Made by a program: the position numbers and the translations under genes
Notes under the pieces: model-generated
The model's input: only the letters and a program-made list of their open reading frames with translations
Database searches by the model: none
Told to the model about the DNA's origin: nothing
NCBI RefSeq assembly: GCF_017303375.1
Contig: NZ_JAFKOH010000006.1
Location: 124,001 to 188,000 of the forward strand
From: Bacillus sp. NTK074B
GTDB taxonomy: Bacteria; Bacillota; Bacilli; Bacillales; Bacillaceae_B
Length of the DNA: 64,000 bases
Direction of reading: 5' to 3'
Shown: in pieces, positions 46,052-54,852 of the stretch
How positions within the stretch are numbered: position 1 is the first letter of the stretch
How the letters are laid out: every line of letters begins with the position of its first letter

Positions 46052-46963
46052 TTGGAGGTGGTTCTACTGAGGAGACTTCAATTTATCGGTCTTCCCATGC
46101 AATTTGTTCTCACGTGTATCGGGTTATTCCTTTTCAGCGGAGCGGGTTCGTTGCTCGATTACGATGAAGAATTGGTGATCATGCTTGGAAAGTATCTTCA
46201 AACACTGCAGGAAATGGGACGAGAACTGCTGAATCCCAGTTCCATCATTATCAGAATAGGCGATCCCATGGACTTCAAAAGTTATCCGATTTACCCGATA
46301 TTCTTCCAACTATTCGGTTATTCGTTTTCTCTCTTATTACTTTCTTTCTCCCTGGCTGCCATCGCATCTTCTCTCGTGAGCTACTTGTTTATGTTTCTGC
46401 CAAGGAAAGTATATCGTATATGCTTTCGCCTGCTGGATTCCCTGGACTCACTGCCGGATGTCATGATCATCGTATTCATCCAGCTGTTCATTGTCTGGTT
46501 TTTCAAAAAGACCGATATTCTGCTGTTTGATATTTATACTCTAGGCGATGAAAAAATTTATCTGCTCCCGATTGTTTGTCTTGCCATCATGCCGATTGCT
46601 TTTTTAACAAAGCACTTCTTATTTCAGCTTCGGGAAGAGGAAGAGAAGCCCTATGTAGAGTATTCCTATTCTAAAGGATTTTCGAAGGCTTATACGATAT
46701 GGGTTCATCTGTTCCGAAATGTATGGGTCCATTTCTATTATCATATTAAGCCTATCTTCCTGCTGATGCTTTCTAATCTGTTGATCATCGAAATCCTATT
46801 TAATATCAATGGGTTTATGAATGTGCTTTTGGATATGTCTATTAATACTCCCACTGCGTTTTTTATTGGGATGTTGATGATTTACATACCGTTTTTCATC
46901 GTGTTTACATTAGGAGCGGTCATTCTGAAGAAATGGCTCTCAGGAGAGGAGGTTGGTTCATGA
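46052..46963 (+). CDS. Dpp/Opp-type ABC permease, DppB-like, orphan
   Basis: About 300 residues with six membrane helices. Weak similarity to DppB permeases: the cytoplasmic loop EEEEKPYVEYSYSKGFSKAY resembles the EAA region and ends before an inner-membrane helix pair. Start: TTG (46052) and GTG (46058) are open, but GGAGGTGG (46054-46061) is best spaced for a CTG at 46067, which would be a rare initiator. The gene begins a three-gene operon (permease, permease, lipoprotein) with no ATPase and no binding protein beside it. Confidence 0.75.
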   Translation: MEVVLLRRLQFIGLPMQFVLTCIGLFLFSGAGSLLDYDEELVIMLGKYLQTLQEMGRELLNPSSIIIRIGDPMDFKSYPIYPIFFQLFGYSFSLLLLSFSLAAIASSLVSYLFMFLPRKVYRICFRLLDSLDSLPDVMIIVFIQLFIVWFFKKTDILLFDIYTLGDEKIYLLPIVCLAIMPIAFLTKHFLFQLREEEEKPYVEYSYSKGFSKAYTIWVHLFRNVWVHFYYHIKPIFLLMLSNLLIIEILFNINGFMNVLLDMSINTPTAFFIGMLMIYIPFFIVFTLGAVILKKWLSGEEVGS

Positions 46964-47985
46964 GGATTCTCAAATCACTCAGATTTTGGCTGCCACTTGG
47001 TTTTCTGTTGGTGATCCTCTCATCAAGCTTTATCGTGCCTTATCTCTTTCCTGATCTCCTTGAGCCGGGTCCTCCGTATTTAAAGGATGATTCCGGAAAG
47101 GTGATTGCAGATCCTCCCTATTCCATGGAACAGATGACCCCTCTCGGAAGTGATAAACTTGGGAGGAATTTATTTTTTTTACTGCTTGCAGGAGCGAAAT
47201 ATACACTCTTGTCGGCTATCGTCATTGCGCTTCTACGCATGATCGGCGGTTTCGCATTCGGGATACTGTATGCTTTTCTTCCCGATTGGATAAGACAGAT
47301 GATCAAGGGAATCGGGGATACATTCAATTTCATTCCCCTTGCCATCATTGCATTCATTCTTCTCACTCCTCTTCAGCTTGCTTTTGAAGCCGGAGAAATG
47401 TATTCGTTTCAATTTTTGATCATTCAAGTTGTGGTGATCGCCATTATCGTCATCCCATCACTGGGCATGTATTTGGGGGAGGAAATGAAGGAATATTTGA
47501 AGAATGATTTTATTTCTGTCTCCAGACAAATCGGCGCAACCAGATTTCATATCATCAAACAACATCTGCGCCCCCAATTCAGCCGCCATGCCCTGGTCAT
47601 GTTTTCTGAACAGGTCTCCCAGACCCTGTATCTCCTCATTCAACTGGGGGTGCTTCATATCTGCCTCGGTGGATTGAAAACGGAGGAGTTCGGGATTATG
47701 GAGCATATTCCGGAATATTTCTCTTTTACGAATGAGTGGGCGGCCACGATGAGCATCAACATACAAATGGTCTTTCTCCATACATGGCTGGTGATGACAC
47801 CCCTTGTCTTTTTTGCCGTATCGATCTTCTGCATCAATGAAATCACCAGGGTTTTGAAAGATGTTCTGTTAGAAGAAACGATACCCGTGAGTGAGGGACG
47901 GACCTCCTCTGATAAGCCGGCATCTTCTTCAACGCTTGAAGATCCATTTTCATTCAGTAGGACTTCAAAGGAGGAATTTCATTGA
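46960..47985 (+). CDS. Dpp/Opp-type ABC permease, DppC-like, orphan
   Basis: 341 residues starting at the ATG that overlaps the previous stop (ATGA). After TM1 come the DppC hallmark PLGSDKLGRNLFFLLLAGAK (PLGTDxLGRD) and SRQIGATRFHIIKQHLRPQF (the EAA loop). Six helices in all. The last 35 or so residues (SEGRTSSDKPASSSTLEDPF and on) are hydrophilic and follow an arm of the dispersed repeat read in frame as SEGRTS, so the tail looks secondary. It is presumably one half of a peptide/nickel-type translocator that must borrow its ATPases from elsewhere. Confidence 0.85.
   Translation: MRILKSLRFWLPLGFLLVILSSSFIVPYLFPDLLEPGPPYLKDDSGKVIADPPYSMEQMTPLGSDKLGRNLFFLLLAGAKYTLLSAIVIALLRMIGGFAFGILYAFLPDWIRQMIKGIGDTFNFIPLAIIAFILLTPLQLAFEAGEMYSFQFLIIQVVVIAIIVIPSLGMYLGEEMKEYLKNDFISVSRQIGATRFHIIKQHLRPQFSRHALVMFSEQVSQTLYLLIQLGVLHICLGGLKTEEFGIMEHIPEYFSFTNEWAATMSINIQMVFLHTWLVMTPLVFFAVSIFCINEITRVLKDVLLEETIPVSEGRTSSDKPASSSTLEDPFSFSRTSKEEFH
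47893..47907. repeat. repeat arm inside the DppC-like coding sequence
   Basis: gagggacggacctcc, read as EGRTS, is placed just after the last membrane helix region. No partner arm lies within 70 bases in either direction. Confidence 0.8.
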
Positions 47986-48575
47986 GAAATCAGCTGTTCT
48001 GCATGTTGTCAGCCTGTCTCATTCTCCTGACGGGATGCCGGGTTGAAATGGCAACGGATCTGCCTCAAAAACCGGCGGCACCATCGGGGGTCAGGATTGA
48101 CTTATCCGGTACCGTCCTGCTGAATGGAGATGAACTCATCGTCGAAGGAAAGTCCAACCTGCCGGAAGACAGCATCCTGTTTGCCGGGCTCAAGGACTAT
48201 GGAGATTTCGAATCATACGCGAGGGTCATTAACTGGCAGGGGGAAGAAAGTGAAGAATACGTCACAGAGAGTACCAGTGTGGTGGACGAAAAAGGAAATT
48301 TCCAGATCAAAGTGGACAGGGTCGACCCGGATTCGCGCTACAAGCTGGAGGTCCTTTTTAACCCTGCCATCCAAAAATCCAAAGTTCAGGAAATTTACGG
48401 ATTCTGGGGGGAAGACATTGCCCCGAACATCGGCTACCTCGACTTCGAATACAACGAAAACACCGTCTCCGGAATGATTCTCGTCGCCCCTATCGTAAGC
48501 ATCACCGACCCCAACGGAGACGGCGTCATATGGAACCTGACCAACATACCGAATAAATCCAGGGCTGTGAAGTGA
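47982..48575 (+). CDS. lipoprotein associated with the orphan permeases
   Basis: 197 residues starting at a TTG that overlaps the upstream stop, with AAGGAGGA at good spacing. Lipobox LILLTGC (Cys about 19). The mature part is a beta-rich domain with LSGTVLLNGDELIVEGKSNL and ESTSVVDEKGNFQIKV, reminiscent of an Ig-like or CarboxypepD_reg-like fold. It is not a DppA-size binding protein, so it may be an accessory of the two permeases. The stop falls in the left arm of a complete dispersed element. Confidence 0.78.
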   Translation: MRNQLFCMLSACLILLTGCRVEMATDLPQKPAAPSGVRIDLSGTVLLNGDELIVEGKSNLPEDSILFAGLKDYGDFESYARVINWQGEESEEYVTESTSVVDEKGNFQIKVDRVDPDSRYKLEVLFNPAIQKSKVQEIYGFWGEDIAPNIGYLDFEYNENTVSGMILVAPIVSITDPNGDGVIWNLTNIPNKSRAVK

Positions 48576-48637
48576 GGGACGGGTCTCACTTCTTACAATG
48601 AATCCGTGTTGGATCGTGAATCAGAGGTCCGTCCCTC
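48574..48637. repeat. complete palindromic element, 64 bp
   Basis: gagggacgggtctc (one G for A, T for C shift) and gaggtccgtccctc (48624-48637), overlapping the last base of the lipoprotein stop. Confidence 0.88.
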
Positions 48638-48645
48638 CCCATAAT

Positions 48646-48686
48646 CAAAAAACACCTGATCCTCATAGGAGTCAGGTGTTTTCTTT
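48646..48686. terminator. bidirectional terminator
   Basis: AAAACACCTGA and TCAGGTGTTTT form an 11-bp stem with GATCCTC/TAGGAG-like inner pairing, between the lipoprotein gene and rlmD. Confidence 0.88.
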
Positions 48687-48712
48687 AGGGGACAAGCGCT
48701 ATGCTGTCCAGC

Positions 48713-50101
48713 TTATGCATTCAATGTGAGTGTCGCGACACATTCTACGTGCACTGTATGGGGGAATAGATCAACGGGCTGCACGGCATCCAGCGTATAA
48801 CCGAATGGTTCGAGCTCTTTGATATCCGTTGCGAATGTATCCGGGTTACATGAAACGTACACGATGCGCTCCGGTTTCGCACGACCGATCCGTCTCATCA
48901 CTTTGCCACCGGCACCGGAACGCGGAGGATCTAGCATCAACAGCTCCGGATGACCGAAGCTCTCCAGCATCTGGTCAATCCCTTTACGTGCATCCTTTGC
49001 AAGGAATGTGGTGTTGGATATTCCGTTATCATTGGCGTTCCGCTTTGCCGATTCAATGGAACTTTCCACAATTTCAATACCGGCGAGCTCCCCTACTCTC
49101 CTTGCAAATGGCAGAGAGAACGTCCCGACTCCACAGAAAAGATCAATCATCTTCTCCGTTTCCTTCGGCTGTCCCATTTCGATCGCCAGATCCACAAGTT
49201 TCTGTGCCTGAGTCGGATTCGTTTGGAAGAACGTATCGAACCACAGGCGGAACTGATAACCATCCATCTCGTCGTATATGAAATCACGGCCTGCTAACAG
49301 GTGAATTTCCTCTGCCTGAGTACGGTCAGCCCATGCCGTGTTTTCAAGCCATAATAGACTCTTCACATGGGGAAACTTCTCTTCAACACGTTTGATTAGA
49401 TCCTCCACCGCATTTGGGTGGGCATTTGGGGCTTCTGTAGCGAACACGGCAAGCATCAATTCGCCTGTTGCAAACGATTGGCGGACCATTAAATGGCGTA
49501 ACAGTCCTTCATGCTTATCCTTGTCATACCCCTCTAAGTCATGATCCTTTGCCCAATCGGCCACTTCCATTGTCGCTTCGACCATTTCTTCACTTGCGAT
49601 CAGACATGTTTCAAGGGAAATGACTTTACGGAAATTCCCCTGTTCATGCAGGCCAAGCTCTCCTTCAGGTGAAAACGTAAACTCCATTTTATTACGGTAA
49701 CGCCATGGATTGTCCATACCCATTGTGTCGCGGACAAGGGCGGGATCAAAGCCCTGCCCTATTAAAGCCTCTTTCACATGATCGGTCTTGTGCTTCAGCT
49801 GACCTTCGTAATCCCAGTGCTGCCAAACACAGCCTCCGCATCGCTCAAAATGCGGGCAGGGCGGTGCAATGCGCTCGGGATTCGCTTCCAGGATTTCATC
49901 GGCCATCGCTTTCCGTCTTCTGCGATCCGGCTGATCCACCGTCACTTTCACCTTTTCCCCCATAAGGGTCTGAGGGATCGTGAGTCTCAGCTTCTTCGGA
50001 TTCCCGAGCTCATTCTCACGCCAGATCACGGCCTGTCCCGATCCTTTCTGATCTAATTCTTCTATTGTAGCAACCATTGTTTCTGGTTTGATATTCGACA
50101 A
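48713..50101 (-). CDS. rlmD: 23S rRNA (uracil-C5)-methyltransferase, RlmD/RumA family
   Basis: 462 residues. An N-terminal TRAM domain (~1-70) is followed by a Fe-S cluster motif CPHFERCGGCVWQHWDYEGQ, a SAM domain with MIDLFCGVGTFSLPFA and LLMLDPPRSGAGG, and the catalytic loop VYVSCNPDTFATD. In Gram-positives the single homologue often modifies both U747 and U1939. It reads leftward from just right of a small gap, monocistronic. Confidence 0.94.
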   Translation of the reverse strand: MSNIKPETMVATIEELDQKGSGQAVIWRENELGNPKKLRLTIPQTLMGEKVKVTVDQPDRRRRKAMADEILEANPERIAPPCPHFERCGGCVWQHWDYEGQLKHKTDHVKEALIGQGFDPALVRDTMGMDNPWRYRNKMEFTFSPEGELGLHEQGNFRKVISLETCLIASEEMVEATMEVADWAKDHDLEGYDKDKHEGLLRHLMVRQSFATGELMLAVFATEAPNAHPNAVEDLIKRVEEKFPHVKSLLWLENTAWADRTQAEEIHLLAGRDFIYDEMDGYQFRLWFDTFFQTNPTQAQKLVDLAIEMGQPKETEKMIDLFCGVGTFSLPFARRVGELAGIEIVESSIESAKRNANDNGISNTTFLAKDARKGIDQMLESFGHPELLMLDPPRSGAGGKVMRRIGRAKPERIVYVSCNPDTFATDIKELEPFGYTLDAVQPVDLFPHTVHVECVATLTLNA

Positions 50102-50206
50102 TTTCTACGTCCTCCTTCAAAAAGCTCTCTAACTCTATACTTTATTAAAAAAGGAGGCGAAATGCAACAGGGATATGGCTACGGGGTCGCATCAAAGGAG
50201 CCATGG

Positions 50207-51103
50207 TTACCCGCTTCCCACCACCTTCACATATTTCAGAGATGCTGTCACATAAAACACATATCCCCTGGAGTTTTTGACCTCATACATGTCAGCCCCT
50301 TCCACCTTTAATGTCCGTACAATCGTCGGAAAACCGTATCCGTACTTCAGGATTCCTACACGGTAAGTATCATCAAAGGTCGGCCTGCTGTAAAAATCAA
50401 GTCCTTCCGCCCCTCTGTATATACTCTCGACACGCTTACCGACGACATCCCCACTGCCCGGCACGTCTGAAATGGGAGTGGTTCCCCCATTACCCGGGTT
50501 CCCAGCAGCCACATAAGGCACTCCGAAGAAATCACATACCCCAAGCGCCTGCTCCCTTGCCGTTTCCCGTTGAAAATCCTCGTTGATCATGAGCAGCGCT
50601 TCCCTCTCATTATCCATAAATCCATTCTCCACAAGGACAGCCGGTCCATTGAACTCCCTCGTCATATGAAGATTCTGTTCAATGATTCCCCGGTACACTT
50701 GCTTCGTTCCTTGTTTCAAGTACTTCGCGATATGTTCAGCCAGTCTCCTGTCCGCACTATCATTGTAATAAACGTGAATCGAATGCCCTTCAGGATCATT
50801 ACCTGAACCATCAAACTTCCCGTCGAAGGCGTTAAAGTGATTGGAAATCAATGCATCGGCCCCAAAGGAATTCGCTGCATCTGTCCGGGTCTTCAGGGGT
50901 GTGTCTGCATCAGTAGGAGCCGTCAACAGCGTCCGATATCCGCACCTCTCCAATTCCATCTTCAAAAAGATGGTCACTCTCTCATTGAACTCATTTTCCC
51001 TGATCTTCCTGCCAATCGACGGAATATAAGGCGTCCGTTTACCAGCTGTCCCAAGTCCATGACCATCATCCAACGCAATTAAATAATCTCCAGCATTCCC
51101 CAT
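50207..51103 (-). CDS. N-acetylmuramoyl-L-alanine amidase, Amidase_3, no signal peptide
   Basis: 298 residues. Zinc ligands and catalytic Glu are in LDDGHG (His), NEFNERV (Glu), NHFNA (His) and LVENGFMDNEREAL (Glu). A Gly/Pro linker leads to an SH3-like C-terminal region (~220-298, GVGKRVESIYRGAEGLDFYS). No signal peptide, so it should be released by lysis or by a holin, as for phage endolysins or the mother-cell lysis enzymes CwlC/CwlH. No phage genes are nearby, so a sporulation lysis role is favoured (inference). Confidence 0.9.
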   Translation of the reverse strand: MGNAGDYLIALDDGHGLGTAGKRTPYIPSIGRKIRENEFNERVTIFLKMELERCGYRTLLTAPTDADTPLKTRTDAANSFGADALISNHFNAFDGKFDGSGNDPEGHSIHVYYNDSADRRLAEHIAKYLKQGTKQVYRGIIEQNLHMTREFNGPAVLVENGFMDNEREALLMINEDFQRETAREQALGVCDFFGVPYVAAGNPGNGGTTPISDVPGSGDVVGKRVESIYRGAEGLDFYSRPTFDDTYRVGILKYGYGFPTIVRTLKVEGADMYEVKNSRGYVFYVTASLKYVKVVGSG

Positions 51104-51187
51104 ATTTTACATCCTCCTTTCACCAGTTAGATATTCACAGCTTGGGCAAATGGTCACGGCTAGAGAAAAAGAGCTGGAAAAAGATAA

Positions 51188-51231
51188 AAAAAGTGCCTGC
51201 CACCCACGGCTCAAGAACCGGGAGGCAGGCA
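51188..51231 (-). terminator. terminator of the organophosphate operon
   Basis: GTGCCTGCC and GGCAGGCAC pair across a 24-nt loop; TTTTTTT follows on the minus strand. It lies after the PHP gene. Confidence 0.88.
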
Positions 51232-51312
51232 CACAATCTATTTATCTATTAAATCGAAAAGACTGAGCAGTTTTGCATACCAGAACATATCAGGATTATC
51301 TTCAAACCCTTT

Positions 51313-52278
51313 CTAAAAAGTGGCTACTTGATGAATTCCGAGCTTTTTGATTACTTCAGTATTTTCACTCACATAAAGTCCGATATCATCCGGAAAGTGG
51401 GAATCCGATGAAGTGGTAAACCTCACACCGGCTTCAGCCAGCACTTTCAAAAAGCTCGGACTCGGGCACATTTCTTTAATCGGATAACGGTAAAACAAAC
51501 CAGCGTTCACTTCTGTGGCTGTATTGGTTTCTACCAGTGCACGCGCGATTTTTTGGTAACTGTGCAGAAGTTTATCCTCCTTCGGTCTGAAGTTGAAGAC
51601 TTTCAGATTATCGAGGTGAGCGACAAAATCAAATAAGCCGCTGCGGATGGCCTCCTCCACAATTTGGAAGAAGCGTCCGTACAACTCTTCCAGATCATAT
51701 CGCTCAAATTGATCGATGGCTTCAGGATTATCAAATCCCCATCCGTCAACGAAATGGACCGAACCGATGACATAATCCCAATTATGCCCTGATAACAGCT
51801 CTTTCAGTCTGTCATGTGAACCCGGGAAGAAGTCTGCCTCCATTCCAAGCTTCAGCTGGATGCCGTGATCCGCCCACTTAGCTTTCTGACTTTCGATGAA
51901 TCCTACAAAGTCATCCATGTTTTCGGTCATCACCTGCTTCAACCACCGATGCTGCTTTCTTCCCAAGTCGGTTTCGCTGATGTCCATATGATTTTCAAAA
52001 TAGTCCCTCGTCTCATTGAAACGGTATAAATGATCGACGATTCCGACTTCACTCAGGTTTCTTTCTTTAGCTTTTTGCAAGTACAGATCGAGCCACTCGG
52101 GTGAATAGGGTCCTTTTTCTAACCTTTCCCTCAAAGCATTGTGGCTGGACCTGATCCAGTCGCGTTGATGCACTCCTTCTTGGATCGGATAAAAATGCTG
52201 AAGTGCGCGGCTCGTACGTTCAAGCCAGCGAAATGAATAGGGGCCTTCTTCCAGATGTACGTGGTAATCGACTGTCAT
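51313..52278 (-). CDS. PHP-domain phosphoesterase
   Basis: 321 residues. PHP metal motifs are present: DYHVHLEEG (motif I), GIVDHLYRFNE (II), GMEADFFPGSH (III), IGSVHF, and SSDSHFPDDIGLY near the C-terminus. Such proteins hydrolyse phosphate esters (histidinol phosphate, nucleotides, cyclic phosphodiesters). It is last in the operon, 12 bases after the DeoR gene, and should act in the cytosol on the imported compound. The frame beyond the TAG stays open for about 22 codons. Confidence 0.88.
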   Translation of the reverse strand: MTVDYHVHLEEGPYSFRWLERTSRALQHFYPIQEGVHQRDWIRSSHNALRERLEKGPYSPEWLDLYLQKAKERNLSEVGIVDHLYRFNETRDYFENHMDISETDLGRKQHRWLKQVMTENMDDFVGFIESQKAKWADHGIQLKLGMEADFFPGSHDRLKELLSGHNWDYVIGSVHFVDGWGFDNPEAIDQFERYDLEELYGRFFQIVEEAIRSGLFDFVAHLDNLKVFNFRPKEDKLLHSYQKIARALVETNTATEVNAGLFYRYPIKEMCPSPSFLKVLAEAGVRFTTSSDSHFPDDIGLYVSENTEVIKKLGIHQVATF

Positions 52279-52290
52279 GAGGTCTCCTCC

Positions 52291-53070
52291 TTATGGCGAA
52301 ATCCATTTTTTAAATCTACGATGTTTATTTTTTTGCCACTCCCTCGGCATCGGGGCATCACAGACCACATAGTCCAGATCCTCAACGGAACCAATCCGGC
52401 AAAAAGAGGTAGAGTTCAATTTGGAGGAATCGATTAGAAGATAAATCTCCCTCCCCTGCTTCATGACGGTTTCAGAAACGAGGGATTCTTCCAGATCATA
52501 GTCGAAGATGTCTGTCATGGTGACTCCTCCGCAAGACAGGAATACTTTGTCAAATTGAAAATGCCGGAGCATTTGGATGGTCAATGCCCCTGCCACCGAT
52601 TTCTGTTGAGGATTGCTCATCCCGCCAAGCATCACAAGCTTTCCATCAAAAATCTTTGCTTCGAGGCTCTTATTGATGATTTCCGCTGCAGCGAGCGAAT
52701 TGGTGACGATCGTCAGACGCTGAAGCCCGGCGAGGGCATGGGCAAGTTGATAGGTGGTGGTCCCCACGTCCAACATGATCGTATCCCCGTCCTGTACATA
52801 CCGGGAAGCAAGTTTTCCGATCGTCCGTTTTTCCTCCAGCCGGACATTCATCTTTTGCCGGAACAATGGTTCTTGCACGGGTGTTACGTATTTCACCGCT
52901 CCTCCATGGACACGGGTGAGACGTTTTTCTTTTTCGAGAAACGCCAGATCTTTTCGAATGGTTTCAGGCGTCACACCCATTTTTTCTGCTAATTGGGTAA
53001 CGTATATCTTCTCATCCTCTTGAAGGATGTCTTCTATTAATTTGTGCCGGTCCGCTGCAAATGCACTCAT
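52291..53070 (-). CDS. DeoR/GlpR family regulator
   Basis: 259 residues. The N-terminal HTH is AADRHKLIEDILQEDEKIYV, with MGVTPETIRKDLAFLEKEKR as the recognition part; the C-terminal sensor has IMLDVGTTTYQLAHAL and TIVTNSLAAAE, which bind phosphorylated sugars or similar esters in GlpR/DeoR. The start overlaps the ATPase stop (ATGA). It likely senses a phosphorylated intermediate of the pathway and represses the operon until the substrate arrives. Confidence 0.93.
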   Translation of the reverse strand: MSAFAADRHKLIEDILQEDEKIYVTQLAEKMGVTPETIRKDLAFLEKEKRLTRVHGGAVKYVTPVQEPLFRQKMNVRLEEKRTIGKLASRYVQDGDTIMLDVGTTTYQLAHALAGLQRLTIVTNSLAAAEIINKSLEAKIFDGKLVMLGGMSNPQQKSVAGALTIQMLRHFQFDKVFLSCGGVTMTDIFDYDLEESLVSETVMKQGREIYLLIDSSKLNSTSFCRIGSVEDLDYVVCDAPMPREWQKNKHRRFKKWISP

Positions 53071-54071
53071 GTCAGTGGAATCACGTCCTCTTTTTGGATA
53101 TATAGCATGACTTCACCATCAGGCGTCAGTCCCGTCTCTCTTTGCTGCAGCAAGTCCGCAGAGATTGTCACAGAGCTCGACTCTAACGTATAGCGTACGA
53201 TGCTTCCTAATACAGCGATGTCTTTCACTACAGCTTTTATGGCAAAAGAATCGCCCGGTTCTGTTCTCTGAAACGCTTCAGGCCGGATGGCATATAGCCT
53301 GCTGTCAGGAATGGTTGCCGGACCCAGTAGGGCATCGAGCTCACCTGCCTCGAGGACATTGTAATGACCAATGAACCTGGCGGCAAATTCCGTAGACGGA
53401 TTCATATAGATATCATCAGGATGTCCACTTTGAACCATTTCACCTTTGTTCAGCAAGACAATTCGATCACTGACCACCATGGCTTCTTCCTGATCGTGAG
53501 TCACAAGGATCATCGTGATCCCAAGTCTTTGCTGAATCGATCGTAACAGCTTTTGTAGATTCTTTCGGATTTGAGCATCAAGTGCACTTAGTGGTTCATC
53601 CAACAGAAGAACTTTCGGCTCAACGACAACACTTCTTGCCAAAGCGACTCTCTGCTGCTGACCGCCGGATAATTCATGTGGAAGAGCCTTTTCTTTCCCT
53701 GTCAGTCCTACCAGTTCAATGATATTCATCACTTTTTCATGTATTTTGCCCTTCTCCATTTTCTTCATTTTCAATCCGAAGGCGACATTTTCATACACAT
53801 TCATATTGGGAAACAGTGCATAGGATTGAAACACCATTCCCACTCCTCTGTCCTTTGGCGAGACATGGGTCACATCTCTTCCATCGATTAGAATAGAGCC
53901 CTGTTCCGGAGTGACAAGACCTGCAATCATCCTAAGGAGAGTACTTTTTCCGCAACCGCTTGGGCCCAGGAATGTCACAAGTTCCCCTTTCTCGATTTCG
54001 AGGTTCATATTCTGAATGACCGTCTGGCCTTCAAAGGATTTTCGGATGTGATTCAATGTGATAAAGCTCAT
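53067..54071 (-). CDS. ABC importer ATP-binding protein (PotA/PhnT/FbpC type)
   Basis: 334 residues from the ATG at 54071. Walker A GPSGCGKST, Q-loop MVFQSYALFPNM, signature LSGGQQQRVALARS, Walker B VLLLDEPLSALD and a C-terminal TOBE region (~245-330, DSFAIKAVVKDIAVLGSIVR). This is the CUT1/PotA-like family that serves 2-aminoethylphosphonate, ferric iron or polyamine importers. The upstream ATG at 54101 gives a non-family leader. Confidence 0.93.
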   Translation of the reverse strand: MSFITLNHIRKSFEGQTVIQNMNLEIEKGELVTFLGPSGCGKSTLLRMIAGLVTPEQGSILIDGRDVTHVSPKDRGVGMVFQSYALFPNMNVYENVAFGLKMKKMEKGKIHEKVMNIIELVGLTGKEKALPHELSGGQQQRVALARSVVVEPKVLLLDEPLSALDAQIRKNLQKLLRSIQQRLGITMILVTHDQEEAMVVSDRIVLLNKGEMVQSGHPDDIYMNPSTEFAARFIGHYNVLEAGELDALLGPATIPDSRLYAIRPEAFQRTEPGDSFAIKAVVKDIAVLGSIVRYTLESSSVTISADLLQQRETGLTPDGEVMLYIQKEDVIPLT

Positions 54072-54072
54072 G

Positions 54073-54852
54073 TTAGAACGACTCCTTTTTACGCTGGGCA
54101 AATTTCACAACCAAGCTTGATAGGACACTGATGAATACGAAATAACACACGACGATGGCACTGGAGAAATGACCACTTTTCTTTAGTTGCTCATACAAGT
54201 AAATTTGTACCGTTTCATAACTGCCACCGACCAATAAGTTAGCCAGGACGAATTCCCCGAACAGAATCGAAAATGAAAGGAGGGCCGACACCAGGATGCC
54301 CGTCATGATATTGGGTACGATGATTTTCCTGAAGGCCGATATTTTAGATGCCCCCAGCAGTTCAGCCGATTCCATCAGTGATACGGCATGAATGTTTCTG
54401 AGACTATTTCGGGTACCCTGATACATATACGGCATGATCCCGATGAAATACGCACCGACCGTCACCAGTACCATGGGAACGCCGACTTTCGAATAGGCCC
54501 GTAGCAGCCCTACTGCCATAATGACTCCCGGCATGGCATAGGTGAGGAGCACAATCGCCTGCAGCCCCTTTTCCAAACGAGGCGCATAGACCACTATGGC
54601 AAATATCGCAGGTACCATGAAGAGAGCTGAAAGAACGGTTGCCCCTCCTGAAAGCACAAGGGAACGGATGACTGCTGACGTAAATGCTCCATCACTGAAT
54701 AGCTCCGCATACCACTTAAACGTGATTCCTTCCGGCAAAACCGTTTGATTCCATTTCGTTGATACCGAATATAAAAACGTGGCTAAAAGCGGAATGATGA
54801 GATAAGCAAACACAATGACCAAGGGAACGAACGAAACCCGACTCTTCTTCAT
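54073..54852 (-). CDS. ABC importer permease 2
   Basis: 259 residues from the ATG at 54852, which overlaps the stop of permease 1 by four bases. Six helices; the cytoplasmic EAA loop is SAELLGASKISAFRKIIVPN. PhnV/FbpB-like binding-protein-dependent permease. Confidence 0.9.
   Translation of the reverse strand: MKKSRVSFVPLVIVFAYLIIPLLATFLYSVSTKWNQTVLPEGITFKWYAELFSDGAFTSAVIRSLVLSGGATVLSALFMVPAIFAIVVYAPRLEKGLQAIVLLTYAMPGVIMAVGLLRAYSKVGVPMVLVTVGAYFIGIMPYMYQGTRNSLRNIHAVSLMESAELLGASKISAFRKIIVPNIMTGILVSALLSFSILFGEFVLANLLVGGSYETVQIYLYEQLKKSGHFSSAIVVCYFVFISVLSSLVVKFAQRKKESF

Noticed and set aside
50207..51103. Prophage, suggested by an endolysin-like amidase
   Set aside because: No integrase, portal, tail or holin gene is nearby; neighbours are housekeeping genes.
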